64,000 bases of DNA from positions 52,857 to 116,856 of the forward strand of contig JADGAZ010000016.1 in the NCBI GenBank assembly GCA_015231755.1, given 5' to 3'. The translations under genes and the position numbers were made by a program. The notes beneath the pieces are model-generated. The model saw only the letters and a list, made by a program, of their open reading frames with translations, searched no databases and was not told the origin of the DNA. This DNA comes from Magnetococcales bacterium. GTDB taxonomy: Bacteria; Pseudomonadota; Magnetococcia; Magnetococcales; Magnetaquicoccaceae. Numbering within the stretch: the first letter of the stretch is position 1; the number at the start of each line of letters is the position of its first letter. Below are positions 56,371 through 64,000 of this stretch, piece by piece.

Positions 56371-57735
56371 ATGAAGATGGACCGTTCTACCCGTTTGAAC
56401 ATCCGGTCGCAGAACTTCGTCATGGGCCTGATCCTGACGATTCTGCTTGCCCTGGCGGCTTACGCCAGTCACCGTTATCAAGTGCGTTGGGACTGGACCA
56501 AAGGGGGTCGGCACACCCTGGCGGAACAGTCGGTCAAGGCGGTCAAGGCCTTCCCCGAAGGGCTGACCATGACCGTCTATATCCAGGAGCGGGGCGATCG
56601 ACGCCAACAGATCCAGGATTTGATGGAAAAATATCAGGTGATCAACCCCTCGATGACCATCCGCTACGTGGATCCGGATCTGGATCCCGCCGCGGCCCGT
56701 CAGGCCGAGGTGGCGGTCTATGGCACCGTGATTCTGCGGGCCGGGGAGAAGACCGAAAAAATCACCGAAGCCAGCGAAGAGGCAGTCACCAATGGTTTGA
56801 TCCGTCTGTCCAAGGGCAGCGCCAAGACCATCCGTTTTGTCAGCGGTCATGGCGAACACCCTCTGGACGAAACCCCGGATGGGGGCGGTGGCAAGGATCG
56901 TTTTGCTTATACCCAGGCCAAGGCCCTGCTCAAGGGTGAAGGCTATGGGGTGGAGGGGATCAATCTGGCGGAAGCCGAGAAGGTGCCGGAGAATACCTCG
57001 GTGATCGTGCTGGCCGGTCCCCGCAAGCCCCTGCTCGACATCGAGCGGCAACGGCTGAAAACCTGGCTGGATGCCGGAGGCCGTCTGCTGGTCATGCAGG
57101 GACCGGGGAGCGATGCCGGACTGGAGGCGATGCTCAAGGAGCATGGCGTCACCTTCTTGAAAGGGGTCACCCTGGATCCGGCGGCCCAGATGATCGGGGG
57201 ATCGGCCTCCACGCCGCTGATCAGTCGTTATACGGTGCAACACCCCATCACCAAGGGAATGAGTGCCGCCACCATCTTTCCCGACAGCGGCGGCATCGAT
57301 CTGGAGACCCCTCCCGCCGACAGCAAGGAGCAGCGCATCCGTTTGCTGGAAGGGGCGGCGCGGGGTTGGCTGGAGACCGGGGATCTGGCCAGCGGTCAGG
57401 TGGAGTTCAATCCGGAACAAGATCGCAAGGGACCCATCGTGATCGGCGTCGCGGTGGAATCCGGCAAGCAACGGCTGGTGGTGACCGCCAACTCCAATTT
57501 TCTCGCCGACGCCTATGTGGGGGCGTTGGGCAACGCGGATTTGTTTCTCAACATGGCCCGCTGGCTGGCCGAGGATGAGAATTTCATCGCCATCAAGCCC
57601 AAGGAGGTGCAGGACGGGGGACTCAATCTGCCGGGGGCGGATGCGGTGTTGCTCTTCTGGGGACTGGTGGTGTTGATTCCGGTGTTGCTGGTGGGGATCG
57701 GAGCGACCATCTGGTTGAAAAGACGGCGGCGCTAA
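56371..57735 (+). CDS. GldG-family substrate-binding-like protein
   Basis: About 454 residues. An N-terminal helix (VMGLILTILLALAAYA) leads a large periplasmic ABC-type uncharacterised domain (WTKGGRHTLAEQSVKAVKAF, TVYIQERGDRRQQIQDLMEK). A C-terminal helix (VLLFWGLVVLIPVLLVGIGA) follows. Matches the GldG/ABC_transp_aux family. Encoded with ATPase and permease and followed by a DUF4340 protein, the standard set. Confidence 0.9.
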   Translation: MKMDRSTRLNIRSQNFVMGLILTILLALAAYASHRYQVRWDWTKGGRHTLAEQSVKAVKAFPEGLTMTVYIQERGDRRQQIQDLMEKYQVINPSMTIRYVDPDLDPAAARQAEVAVYGTVILRAGEKTEKITEASEEAVTNGLIRLSKGSAKTIRFVSGHGEHPLDETPDGGGGKDRFAYTQAKALLKGEGYGVEGINLAEAEKVPENTSVIVLAGPRKPLLDIERQRLKTWLDAGGRLLVMQGPGSDAGLEAMLKEHGVTFLKGVTLDPAAQMIGGSASTPLISRYTVQHPITKGMSAATIFPDSGGIDLETPPADSKEQRIRLLEGAARGWLETGDLASGQVEFNPEQDRKGPIVIGVAVESGKQRLVVTANSNFLADAYVGALGNADLFLNMARWLAEDENFIAIKPKEVQDGGLNLPGADAVLLFWGLVVLIPVLLVGIGATIWLKRRRR

Positions 57736-57753
57736 TCAAGGGAGGATCACCAC

Positions 57754-59022
57754 ATGTCCAAGGGATGGAGAAACAATCTGATTCTGGCGGCGATCATGGC
57801 CGCAGCCGCCGGCGGGCTGTGGACCCTGGATGCCCGGGAGTCGGCCCGCGACGAGGCGGACAAGCTTTCCCGCTCGGTCAGCACGCTGCGGGCCGACGGG
57901 GCCACCTCCGCGGAGTTCCGGGACGGTGCCGGCCAGAGCGTTACCCTGACCCGGGAAGGGGATCGGTGGGCCATCACCGGACCTTCCAGGCTGCGTACCA
58001 ACGGCGAGGCGGTCAAGGGCATGCTGGAGGTGTTGGGCCGGAACTATGAAAAAAAAGCCGTGGATAGCCTCACGGATCCGGCCCCTTTTGGTTTGACCGC
58101 TCCGGCGGCCCGGCTGCTGGTGAAGGATGACAAAGGTGCTTCCACCGTGTTGCTGGTGGGGAGCACCACTCCCGCCAATCCCCAGAAGCGTTATGCGAGT
58201 CTGGGAGAAAAGGGGCCGGTGGTGCTGATGGCCAACAACGATCTGGCCAAGGTGATGCAACCGGTCAACGATCTGCGGGACAAGCGACTGGCCCGCACCG
58301 AATCGACGGATTTGACCCGGATCGTGTTGAAGAAACAGACCGGGGAGTCGATCCGGCTGGTGCGGGAGCAGGAGGGGGTGTGGAATCTGGAAGCCCCCTT
58401 GAAGGATCGGGCGGACGCCAATCGGATCAACGCCTGGATTTTTGCCCTGACCGGTTCCCAGGGTACCGCCTTTCAGAAGGACAAGCCCGAGGGGGAAGGG
58501 GCCTGGACCGTGGAGTTGACCCCGTCCAAGGGTGACAACGAGACTTTCACCATCTGGCGGGTGGGGGAGACGTTGTTGGCCTCGCGAGCGGGTGAGCCGG
58601 ACTGGATGATGTTGCCGAAATATCTGGTCGAGGAGTTGGACAAGAGCGCCTTGGAACTGGTGGCCATGCGACCGGTGGAGTCCAAGAGCGATTTCGATAC
58701 CCTGCGGTTGGAGTCCGAGGGCAAAACCCTCAGTGCCGAGAAGAAGTCGGGCCAGTGGCCCCGGGACGAATGGGGCAGCATCGAGGAGATGTTGTTGCGG
58801 GATGCCTATCGGGGGGTACCCCTCAAGACCGATGGCACCCCTTTGGTGACCATCACCCTGGGACAGGGGGACAAGGCCCGTGTGTTGCGGGTCTATCAGG
58901 AGAAGAAAACCGTCATTGTCACGTTGCCGGATCGTCCCATCTCCCTGGAGTTGACCCCGTTGCAGGCCGAAAGTCTGCAAAAGGCGGTAGGCACCCTTCT
59001 GCCCCCTCCCAGCGCTTCTTGA
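57754..59022 (+). CDS. DUF4340 domain protein
   Basis: 422 residues with an N-terminal helix (LILAAIMAAAAGGLWTLD) and a large extracytoplasmic part with repeated beta-rich units (LTREGDRWAITGPSRLRTNG; VWNLEAPLKDRADANRINAW). DUF4340 proteins follow GldAFG-type genes; their function is unknown. AAGGGAGG precedes the ATG. 18 bases after the GldG-like gene. Confidence 0.88.
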   Translation: MSKGWRNNLILAAIMAAAAGGLWTLDARESARDEADKLSRSVSTLRADGATSAEFRDGAGQSVTLTREGDRWAITGPSRLRTNGEAVKGMLEVLGRNYEKKAVDSLTDPAPFGLTAPAARLLVKDDKGASTVLLVGSTTPANPQKRYASLGEKGPVVLMANNDLAKVMQPVNDLRDKRLARTESTDLTRIVLKKQTGESIRLVREQEGVWNLEAPLKDRADANRINAWIFALTGSQGTAFQKDKPEGEGAWTVELTPSKGDNETFTIWRVGETLLASRAGEPDWMMLPKYLVEELDKSALELVAMRPVESKSDFDTLRLESEGKTLSAEKKSGQWPRDEWGSIEEMLLRDAYRGVPLKTDGTPLVTITLGQGDKARVLRVYQEKKTVIVTLPDRPISLELTPLQAESLQKAVGTLLPPPSAS

Positions 59023-59034
59023 ATCCTTTTTGGG

Positions 59035-59076
59035 CCGTGGATGCAGGGATCCCCTCCCGCGCATCCACGGAATTTT
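59035..59076 (+). terminator. Intrinsic terminator after the DUF4340 gene
   Basis: CCGTGGATGC at 59035-59044 pairs exactly with GCATCCACGG at 59061-59070, loop 16 bases, then AATTTTT. It ends the Gld-type operon 12 bases after its last stop. Confidence 0.75.
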
Positions 59077-59166
59077 TCCAGGAACACCTCAACTTCTCCG
59101 GCTTTTCAGACGAAAAGAGTTCCATGTATCCCGTGGACCCCTGGAGGAGTCGAGGAGACTGTTCCC

Positions 59167-59673
59167 ATGAAAAAAGATCCCAAACTGGATGGCTGGATCT
59201 CCCTGGAAGAATATCTGGTGGATGGCGTGCGCAAGCCCAAAACACGGATCGTCCATCCGGTGGGCAAACACCCCGGTCCCATGCCCGATACCTGGGTGAG
59301 CTATGATGATCACGTCTTGCGTGGCGTGCGCAAGACGCGCGAAACCGCCAACGATGAAGCCTTTATCGATCGCCTCAAGCCTGCTCCTCCCCCGCCGGAG
59401 GTGCCGGAAGAGGCCTATCAGACCGCTTTCGACGCCCTGCAGGAGGTCTGGGCGGTGCCTTCGGGCAATGGGGCGGTGTTCACCCGTTTGAAAATCCTGG
59501 CCCTGGGGGATCGGGCCGACTGGTCGGCGGGTCGCATCACGGAAGTGGAGTACAAACGGCGTCAGGCCGCCATCGAAGAGATACGCATCCATTATGCCAT
59601 GCGCGCCGAGGAGGCGACGGAATGGTTTTTGGATCACCGTTTTCGCTTGTTTGAAACCTTGCCCAATACCTGA
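59167..59673 (+). CDS. Unrecognised protein with a repeated N-terminal motif (168 aa)
   Basis: 168 residues, soluble, no family recognised. The first 60 residues contain a motif twice: WISLEEYLVDGVRKPKTR and WVSYDDHVLRGVRKTRET. Each is a tryptophan, an acidic turn and GVRK. The rest is helical (EAYQTAFDALQEVWAVPSGN; VEYKRRQAAIEEIRIHYAMR). AGGAG precedes the ATG by nine bases. The frame is open from 59041, but that lies within the upstream terminator. It has its own unit between two hairpins. Confidence 0.75.
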   Translation: MKKDPKLDGWISLEEYLVDGVRKPKTRIVHPVGKHPGPMPDTWVSYDDHVLRGVRKTRETANDEAFIDRLKPAPPPPEVPEEAYQTAFDALQEVWAVPSGNGAVFTRLKILALGDRADWSAGRITEVEYKRRQAAIEEIRIHYAMRAEEATEWFLDHRFRLFETLPNT

Positions 59674-60010
59674 AAAGGTATCACAATAGTCCTCTTGAAG
59701 ATTCGACTCCATTCTTGCGAGTCGGTATTCCCCGATCTTGATTCGTCACGCATGGATCCCACCCCGATGGCTTGGTTTCATGAAGCCATTCGGGTGGGAT
59801 CTGCACGACTTGAAAGCATTTTGCGCAAATCTCCGGATTGGCTGGATTGGCCAATTTGCGGGATCGCCGTGTCTTTTTCTGATGCCTGTGCTCGGTTGTC
59901 ATGCCCAGGACGGCATGATTTTTTCATTCAGTGGAGAATGCATAGGTTTTCGAGTGTTTTTTGACACGTCGGATCCCGGGGCGACGTGAAGACCGAAGGG
60001 GGCGAGTGCA
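59674..60010. other. Intergenic region with two hairpins before the chemotaxis receptor
   Basis: 337 bases. It holds the long hairpin annotated at 59755-59801 and a shorter one (ATTGGC 59837-59842, GCCAAT 59850-59855). Small frames exist, but none has a ribosome site or family resemblance. Confidence 0.55.
59755..59801. repeat. Intergenic hairpin, about 19 bp stem
   Basis: GATCCCACCC at 59755-59764 followed by CGATGGCTT pairs, with about one mismatch or shift, with the segment 59782-59801, leaving an 8-base loop. No T-run follows, so it is not a plain terminator. It could be a structured 3-prime end or a mobile palindromic element. Confidence 0.65.
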
Positions 60011-62332
60011 ATGCAGTGGCAGCATGGTTTGCGATTCAAGATCATGTGGGTGATTCTGGTGTCGATGCTGTTGATGGGCGGCATCTTGAGTTATCTGGGG
60101 CACCGAGAGGCGGACGCCGCCCTGACCCGCAAGGCCGAAGAGAGTGCCCGGGTTTTTGGCGATATCGTCACCCATCAGATCGATAACCGTGGTGTGGATC
60201 TTTCCATGGCCATGGAGGCCCTGCTGAACAGTCGGGAACTGGTCTCCGCCTTCGCGTCCCGGGACCGGGACGCCTTGGCGAAATTGACCACTCCGTTTTA
60301 CAAGCAGCGACTCGAACCCCAATACAAGATCGATCAGTTCCAGTTCCATCTGCCCCCGGCCACCAGTTTCTTGCGTGCCCACAAGCCGGAACAGTTCGGG
60401 GATGATCTTTCGGCCTTCAGGAAAACTGTTATTGTTGCCAATCAGACCCGCAAGCCGGTGGTGGGGCTGGAGGTGGGGCGGGGTGGACCGGGATTGCGGG
60501 TGGTCTATCCGGTGTTCCACAAGTCCGAGCCCATCGGTTCCGTGGAGTTGGGAGGCAGTCTGACCGACATTTTCGCCGCCGCCCGCAAGACCACGGGACT
60601 GGAGTTCGCCATCGGCATTCGGGAGTCGGTGTTCCGGGCTGCCAAACGTTTCGCGGACGAAAAGGCGGATGTGGTGGTCAACGACATGATCTATTATGAT
60701 TTTTCCGATCCGGAGATTCGTTCTCTGCCGGTGCTGGCCGCGTCAGCCAAACGCAACGAAACCATCGAGGTTCAGGGCAAATATTGGCTCGCGTCGAGCT
60801 TTCCCTTGCGGGATTTCAGCGGTCAGGAGATCGGCGCGGTGTTGGTGCTCAATGATGTCAGCGCGCTTTTGGCCGAGTCCCGCGCCGCAACCCGCAACAA
60901 GATTTTGCTGATTGTGCTGTTGAGCCTCGGGGCCAGCGTCGGACTGTTCGCCATGATCCGGCTGGTGGTGCTGGTGCCGGTGAAACAGGTGGTGGCCGTG
61001 ACGGAACGGCTGGCCCGTGGCGATCTGACCGTGGCCCTGGATCAGGGGCGCAAGGATGAATTCGGGGTGCTGTTTGGCGCCATGGAGACCATGGTGCGGC
61101 AATTGCGGGGTTTGCTCACCGGGATCGTGGCGCATGCGGGTCAATTGACCGGCAGCGCGGCGGAACTCAACCGCGTGGCCGAAGAGTTGACCCGGGGGGC
61201 CGGAGAACTGCGGCTGAAAGGAGAAACGGGGCTGAATTTCGGCAGTCAGTTGAACGCGGATATGTCCGGCGTGGATGGGGCGGTGCGGGCCATGGCCGGC
61301 TACATGAACGAGGTGCTGTGTTCGGCCCAGGAGATCAACGACAACATGGGCACCATCTCGGCTGCGGCGGAGCAGGCCAGCGCCAGTCTCGGGACTGTGG
61401 CCTCGTCGGCGGGGGCCTTGTCGAATGGCATGAGCGGCGTGCTCGGGGCCTCGGAGCGCTCCAGCGAGAACATGGTGCAGGTGGCCTTGTCCGTGGATGC
61501 CATGAACACCTCTTTGGCCGGCGTGCGGGAGCGCTGTTCCGAGGCCGCGACCGTCTCCGAGGAGGCCCGTATGGCTGTGGAGGCCAATGGCGAGGTGATG
61601 GTGCGTCTGGTGGATTCGGTGCGGGAGGTGAGCACCGTGGTGGGCTTGATCCAAAGCATTGCCGAGCAGACCAACATGCTCGCCTTGAACGCGGCCATCG
61701 AGGCGGCGGGGGCGGGGGAGTCGGGCAAGGGATTCGCGGTGGTGGCCAACGAAGTCAAGGAGTTGGCCCGTCAGACCGCCCACGCCACCGGAGAGATTCA
61801 TGGCCGCATCGATCAGATCCAGGACCACATGGAGCAGGTCAACCGGGCCATGGAAGGGGTGAATCATCGGGTGCATCGCATCCGCGAGGTCAATGGCGAG
61901 ATTCTGGATGCCATGGTGGAACAGTCCCGCACGGTCAACGAGATTTCCGGCTCCATGGACGCCGCCGCCGGGGAGACGGAATCGGTTTCGCGGCTGGTGG
62001 GGGAGATCACCCGTGAGGTGGAAGAGGTGAGCCGCAGCGTGCAGGAAATCTCTTTGGGTATCGACGAGGTGACCCGCAATGTCTCCGCCGCTTCGCAAGG
62101 GGTGGACGGCATGACCCGCTCGGTGGAGAAGACCTCGGCCCATGGGGAGGTGATCGGTACTGCCGTGGATGGCACCATGCAGCGGGCCGGTGATCTGTCG
62201 GGCCATATGGAAGAGATTCTTACCTCGGCGGAACGGATGCGGCTGATCAGCACCACGGTCACGCAACGGGCCAAGGTGGCGGAAGAGATCGCGTCGGTGC
62301 TCAACGAGGAGTTGCACCAGTTTCATTTGTAA
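60011..62332 (+). CDS. Methyl-accepting chemotaxis protein with a dCache-type sensor
   Basis: 773 residues. A first membrane helix ([20 protein letters not shown]) leads a periplasmic double-Cache-like domain (about 35-295: [44 protein letters not shown]). The second helix (about 300-325) precedes a HAMP region ([17 protein letters not shown]) and a long signalling coil. The hairpin tip [30 protein letters not shown] has AAGAGESG where AARAGEQG is usual. It would steer motility; ligand unknown. The ATG follows AGTGCA; ribosome site weak. Confidence 0.94.
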   Translation: MQWQHGLRFKIMWVILVSMLLMGGILSYLGHREADAALTRKAEESARVFGDIVTHQIDNRGVDLSMAMEALLNSRELVSAFASRDRDALAKLTTPFYKQRLEPQYKIDQFQFHLPPATSFLRAHKPEQFGDDLSAFRKTVIVANQTRKPVVGLEVGRGGPGLRVVYPVFHKSEPIGSVELGGSLTDIFAAARKTTGLEFAIGIRESVFRAAKRFADEKADVVVNDMIYYDFSDPEIRSLPVLAASAKRNETIEVQGKYWLASSFPLRDFSGQEIGAVLVLNDVSALLAESRAATRNKILLIVLLSLGASVGLFAMIRLVVLVPVKQVVAVTERLARGDLTVALDQGRKDEFGVLFGAMETMVRQLRGLLTGIVAHAGQLTGSAAELNRVAEELTRGAGELRLKGETGLNFGSQLNADMSGVDGAVRAMAGYMNEVLCSAQEINDNMGTISAAAEQASASLGTVASSAGALSNGMSGVLGASERSSENMVQVALSVDAMNTSLAGVRERCSEAATVSEEARMAVEANGEVMVRLVDSVREVSTVVGLIQSIAEQTNMLALNAAIEAAGAGESGKGFAVVANEVKELARQTAHATGEIHGRIDQIQDHMEQVNRAMEGVNHRVHRIREVNGEILDAMVEQSRTVNEISGSMDAAAGETESVSRLVGEITREVEEVSRSVQEISLGIDEVTRNVSAASQGVDGMTRSVEKTSAHGEVIGTAVDGTMQRAGDLSGHMEEILTSAERMRLISTTVTQRAKVAEEIASVLNEELHQFHL

Positions 62333-62359
62333 GGGGTGGAGGCGACAGGCCGGTTTGTG

Positions 62360-63064
62360 TTATGCAGGCAGTCCGTCCAGCCACTCCCCCAGACACAATC
62401 CCCCCTGGACTTCCAGGGCCGGAGCGAGTTGTCGGGTTTCCTCCCGCAGTCGGGGAATGGAGATGCCATTCTTGTTCAATTCGATGGTGTTGCCGATCAA
62501 CCAGGATTCCAGCCGCGCCCCCTGGATTTCCGGATGGCACTGAAACGCCAGGGCGTGTTCGCCCCAGCGGAAGGCTTGATGGGCGTAGTTGGCCGAAGAG
62601 GCCAGCAGCGTGGCTCCATGGGGCAGATCGAAGGTGTCCCCGTGCCAGTGAAGCATGGAGGTTTTGTCCGCCGCCAGATGACGCAGGGATGAGCTTTGGC
62701 CTTCCGGGGTGATGGTCAGGGGTTGCCAGCCGATCTCCTTGACGGGTCCGGGATAGACCCTGGCCCCCAGTGCCTTGGCCATCATCTGGGCACCCAGACA
62801 GATACCCAGGGTGGGTCGGTCCGCCGCGAGGCGTTTTTTCAGCAATGCCAGTTCAGCGGTGATGAAGGGATAGGTTTCTTCTTCATACACCCCGATCGGT
62901 CCCCCCAGCACCACCAGCAGATCCGGCAGCAGAGGATCGATGCGCGTCAGATCCTCGATGCCCGCTTCAACATACCGGATCTGGTAACCCCGCCCCCGTG
63001 TCAGTTCGGCGAAGCTGCCCAGATCCTCGAACATCACATGGCGAATGGCATAAACGGTTTTCAT
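62360..63064 (-). CDS. Class I glutamine amidotransferase-like protein
   Basis: About 234 residues. Nucleophile Cys89 in LGICLGAQMMA and His177/Glu179 in AFQCHPEIQ form the class I amidotransferase triad. GGPIGVYEEETYP resembles the stand-alone GMP-synthase-like group. It would hydrolyse glutamine or a gamma-glutamyl compound. No synthase partner is adjacent. The ATG at 63064 begins the standard MKTVYAIRHV; the frame is open to 63094. Convergent with the chemotaxis gene. Confidence 0.88.
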   Translation of the reverse strand: MKTVYAIRHVMFEDLGSFAELTRGRGYQIRYVEAGIEDLTRIDPLLPDLLVVLGGPIGVYEEETYPFITAELALLKKRLAADRPTLGICLGAQMMAKALGARVYPGPVKEIGWQPLTITPEGQSSSLRHLAADKTSMLHWHGDTFDLPHGATLLASSANYAHQAFRWGEHALAFQCHPEIQGARLESWLIGNTIELNKNGISIPRLREETRQLAPALEVQGGLCLGEWLDGLPA

Positions 63065-63302
63065 TCCGGCAACGCTCCCGTCGGACCTCTCCACAGTTGA
63101 TCAGCCTTGGACGCATCCCGCTGATCCCATGGATCAGGAATGCCACAATCATGCCATGGGATGGTGTGGGGGTATGAGGTTGACAGGAAAGCGATAGGGG
63201 GTAGACAGTGTTTGGAATGGGTGATTAATCTTTGAGCATGATGTGTTGAGAAACAGAGCAGATGCCTCCTGTTGTTTTCCATGCTTTTGGGTGAGAATGG
63301 GT

Positions 63303-63331
63303 TTGAAAAGATGTGTATCCGTGTGTATGAT
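63303..63331 (+). promoter_or_regulatory. Strong promoter for hicA, leaderless geometry
   Basis: TTGAAA at 63303-63308, spacer 17, TATGAT at 63326-63331 (5 of 6). Transcription would start near 63338-63340, exactly at the hicA ATG (63340), and no ribosome site is present, so the mRNA is probably leaderless. Confidence 0.72.
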
Positions 63332-63339
63332 GACATCTC

Positions 63340-63522
63340 ATGAACACCACAGACCTGATCAGGATTCTTGAAAAGGATGGATGGCAACGGGTCCGGGTGG
63401 CAGAGAGTCACCACCAGTTTAAACATCCATCCCGATCGGGTTTGGTCACAGTCCCGCATCCGCAAAAGGATCTTCCCCCCGGAACACTGCATGCGATCCT
63501 CAAACAGGCAGGTTTGAAATGA
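63340..63522 (+). CDS. hicA: HicA toxin (mRNA interferase)
   Basis: 60 residues, full length for HicA. GWQRVRVAESHHQFKHPSRS contains the catalytic histidine region (SHHQF), and VTVPHPQKDLPPGTLHAIL is the family ending. It cuts mRNA when free of HicB. Overlaps hicB by 4 bases (ATGA), toxin first, the usual HicAB order. Confidence 0.95.
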   Translation: MNTTDLIRILEKDGWQRVRVAESHHQFKHPSRSGLVTVPHPQKDLPPGTLHAILKQAGLK

Positions 63523-63929
63523 GCCTCACCTTTCCAATCGCCATCGAACCCGGAGACCAGCACCACGCATTCGGTGTGGTGGTTCCGGATCTTCCCGGTT
63601 GTTTTTCTGCTGGCGATACCATGGAAGAGGTGTTGGTGAAAGCCAGAGAGGCCATTTTGATGCATTTGGAAGGCATGATCGAGGAAGGCATCGAATTCCC
63701 GGCAGTCAAATCGATTGAACAGCACATGACCAACCTTGAGTTCGCCGGGTGGATTTGGGCCATGATCGCGGTGGATGATATCCGGGAAACGTATCAGCCC
63801 ATTCGCGTCAACATCACCATTCCCAAACATTTGCTGAATCGAATCGACAGGCATGCCACGACCCGACATATGACCCGATCCGGATTGTTGGCCGATGCGG
63901 CGCGTCAGTTGCTGGAGATGGCAGACTGA
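63519..63929 (+). CDS. hicB: HicB antitoxin
   Basis: 136 residues. The N-terminal HicB fold is FGVVVPDLPGCFSAGDTMEE, with helix VKAREAILMHLEGMIEEG. The C-terminal part (VNITIPKHLLNRIDRHATTR...SGLLADAARQLLEM) is a ribbon-helix-helix DNA-binding domain. It neutralises HicA and represses the operon, probably at the promoter at 63303-63331. Confidence 0.95.
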   Translation: MSLTFPIAIEPGDQHHAFGVVVPDLPGCFSAGDTMEEVLVKAREAILMHLEGMIEEGIEFPAVKSIEQHMTNLEFAGWIWAMIAVDDIRETYQPIRVNITIPKHLLNRIDRHATTRHMTRSGLLADAARQLLEMAD

Positions 63930-63972
63930 CTTTCTTTTTGAGACACGCTTTTCACGACGGCACGGAGCGATC

Positions 63973-64000
63973 ATGAACCGGAACCTGATTCTGTATGCCC
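63973..64000 (+). CDS. Start of a gene leaving the window
   Basis: An ATG at 63973 follows GGAG at six bases and encodes MNRNLILYA to the end of the window. Too short to identify; the good ribosome site is the only support. Confidence 0.45.

Noticed and set aside
62336..62712. Short plus-strand frames after the chemotaxis gene
   Set aside because: They lie antisense to the glutamine amidotransferase coding sequence and match nothing.

Overview
The window is a GC-rich, gene-dense piece of a bacterial chromosome. It has no rRNA, tRNA, insertion sequence, phage or CRISPR array that I could see. The gene content (aa3-like and cbb3-type oxidases, TonB systems, a type I secretion system, HicAB, GrpE-DnaK-DnaJ, a methyl-accepting chemotaxis protein) points to a Gram-negative proteobacterium living a microaerobic or respiratory life. 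A complete V/A-type ATPase next to these genes is unusual in that group. A Magnetococcales-like or alphaproteobacterial origin is possible, but that is inference only.

Layout: 1-1490 holds the tail of an HD-GYP protein and a receiver/histidine-kinase hybrid. 1531-7392 (minus) is a CusCBA-type copper/silver RND efflux operon. 7481-12327 is grpE, dnaK, dnaJ and dapB, with a good sigma-70-like promoter before grpE, a sigma-32-like promoter before dnaK and an intrinsic terminator after dapB. 12548-12799 is an orphan small gene. 12951-17257 is a copper-type TonB-dependent receptor divergent from tonB-exbB-exbD. 17347-19220 holds a 36-residue membrane protein, a TauE/SafE (DsbD_2-like) membrane protein and a free-standing sigma-54 activator.

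19417-32100 is a respiration island. A coxC-sco-coxB-coxA-small membrane protein-ctaB operon (minus) is divergent from an FNR-like regulator, with a perfect 22-bp FNR/CRP-type palindrome between them. Then comes ccoNOP (minus), divergent from ccoG-ccoH-ccoQ and an unrecognised membrane protein. The copper receptor, the Cus pump, SCO, CcoG/CcoH and the oxidases fit together as copper supply, copper safety and copper use.

32160-43196 (minus) is a six-gene run in which most genes abut or overlap. It starts with a remarkable chimeric channel: a type-1 periplasmic binding domain, a segment resembling the Cys-loop receptor ligand domain, and an MscS pore. It continues with a type I secretion ABC transporter, its HlyD adaptor, a TolC protein carrying two C-terminal SH3b domains, a CrtI/RetSat-like FAD oxidoreductase and an FkbM methyltransferase. 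I regard this as the best candidate for an undescribed system.

43324-51281 (minus) is a nine-gene V/A-ATPase operon in the order G/H-C-I-K-F-E-A-B-D, mostly with overlapping start and stop codons. 51465-54263 is amtB-glnA. 54621-59673 is a Gld-type ABC transporter (ATPase, permease, GldG-like, DUF4340) followed by an unknown protein. 60011-62332 is a chemotaxis receptor, 62360-63064 a class-I glutamine amidotransferase, 63340-63929 a hicAB toxin-antitoxin pair that looks leaderless, and a new reading frame begins at 63973 and leaves the window.
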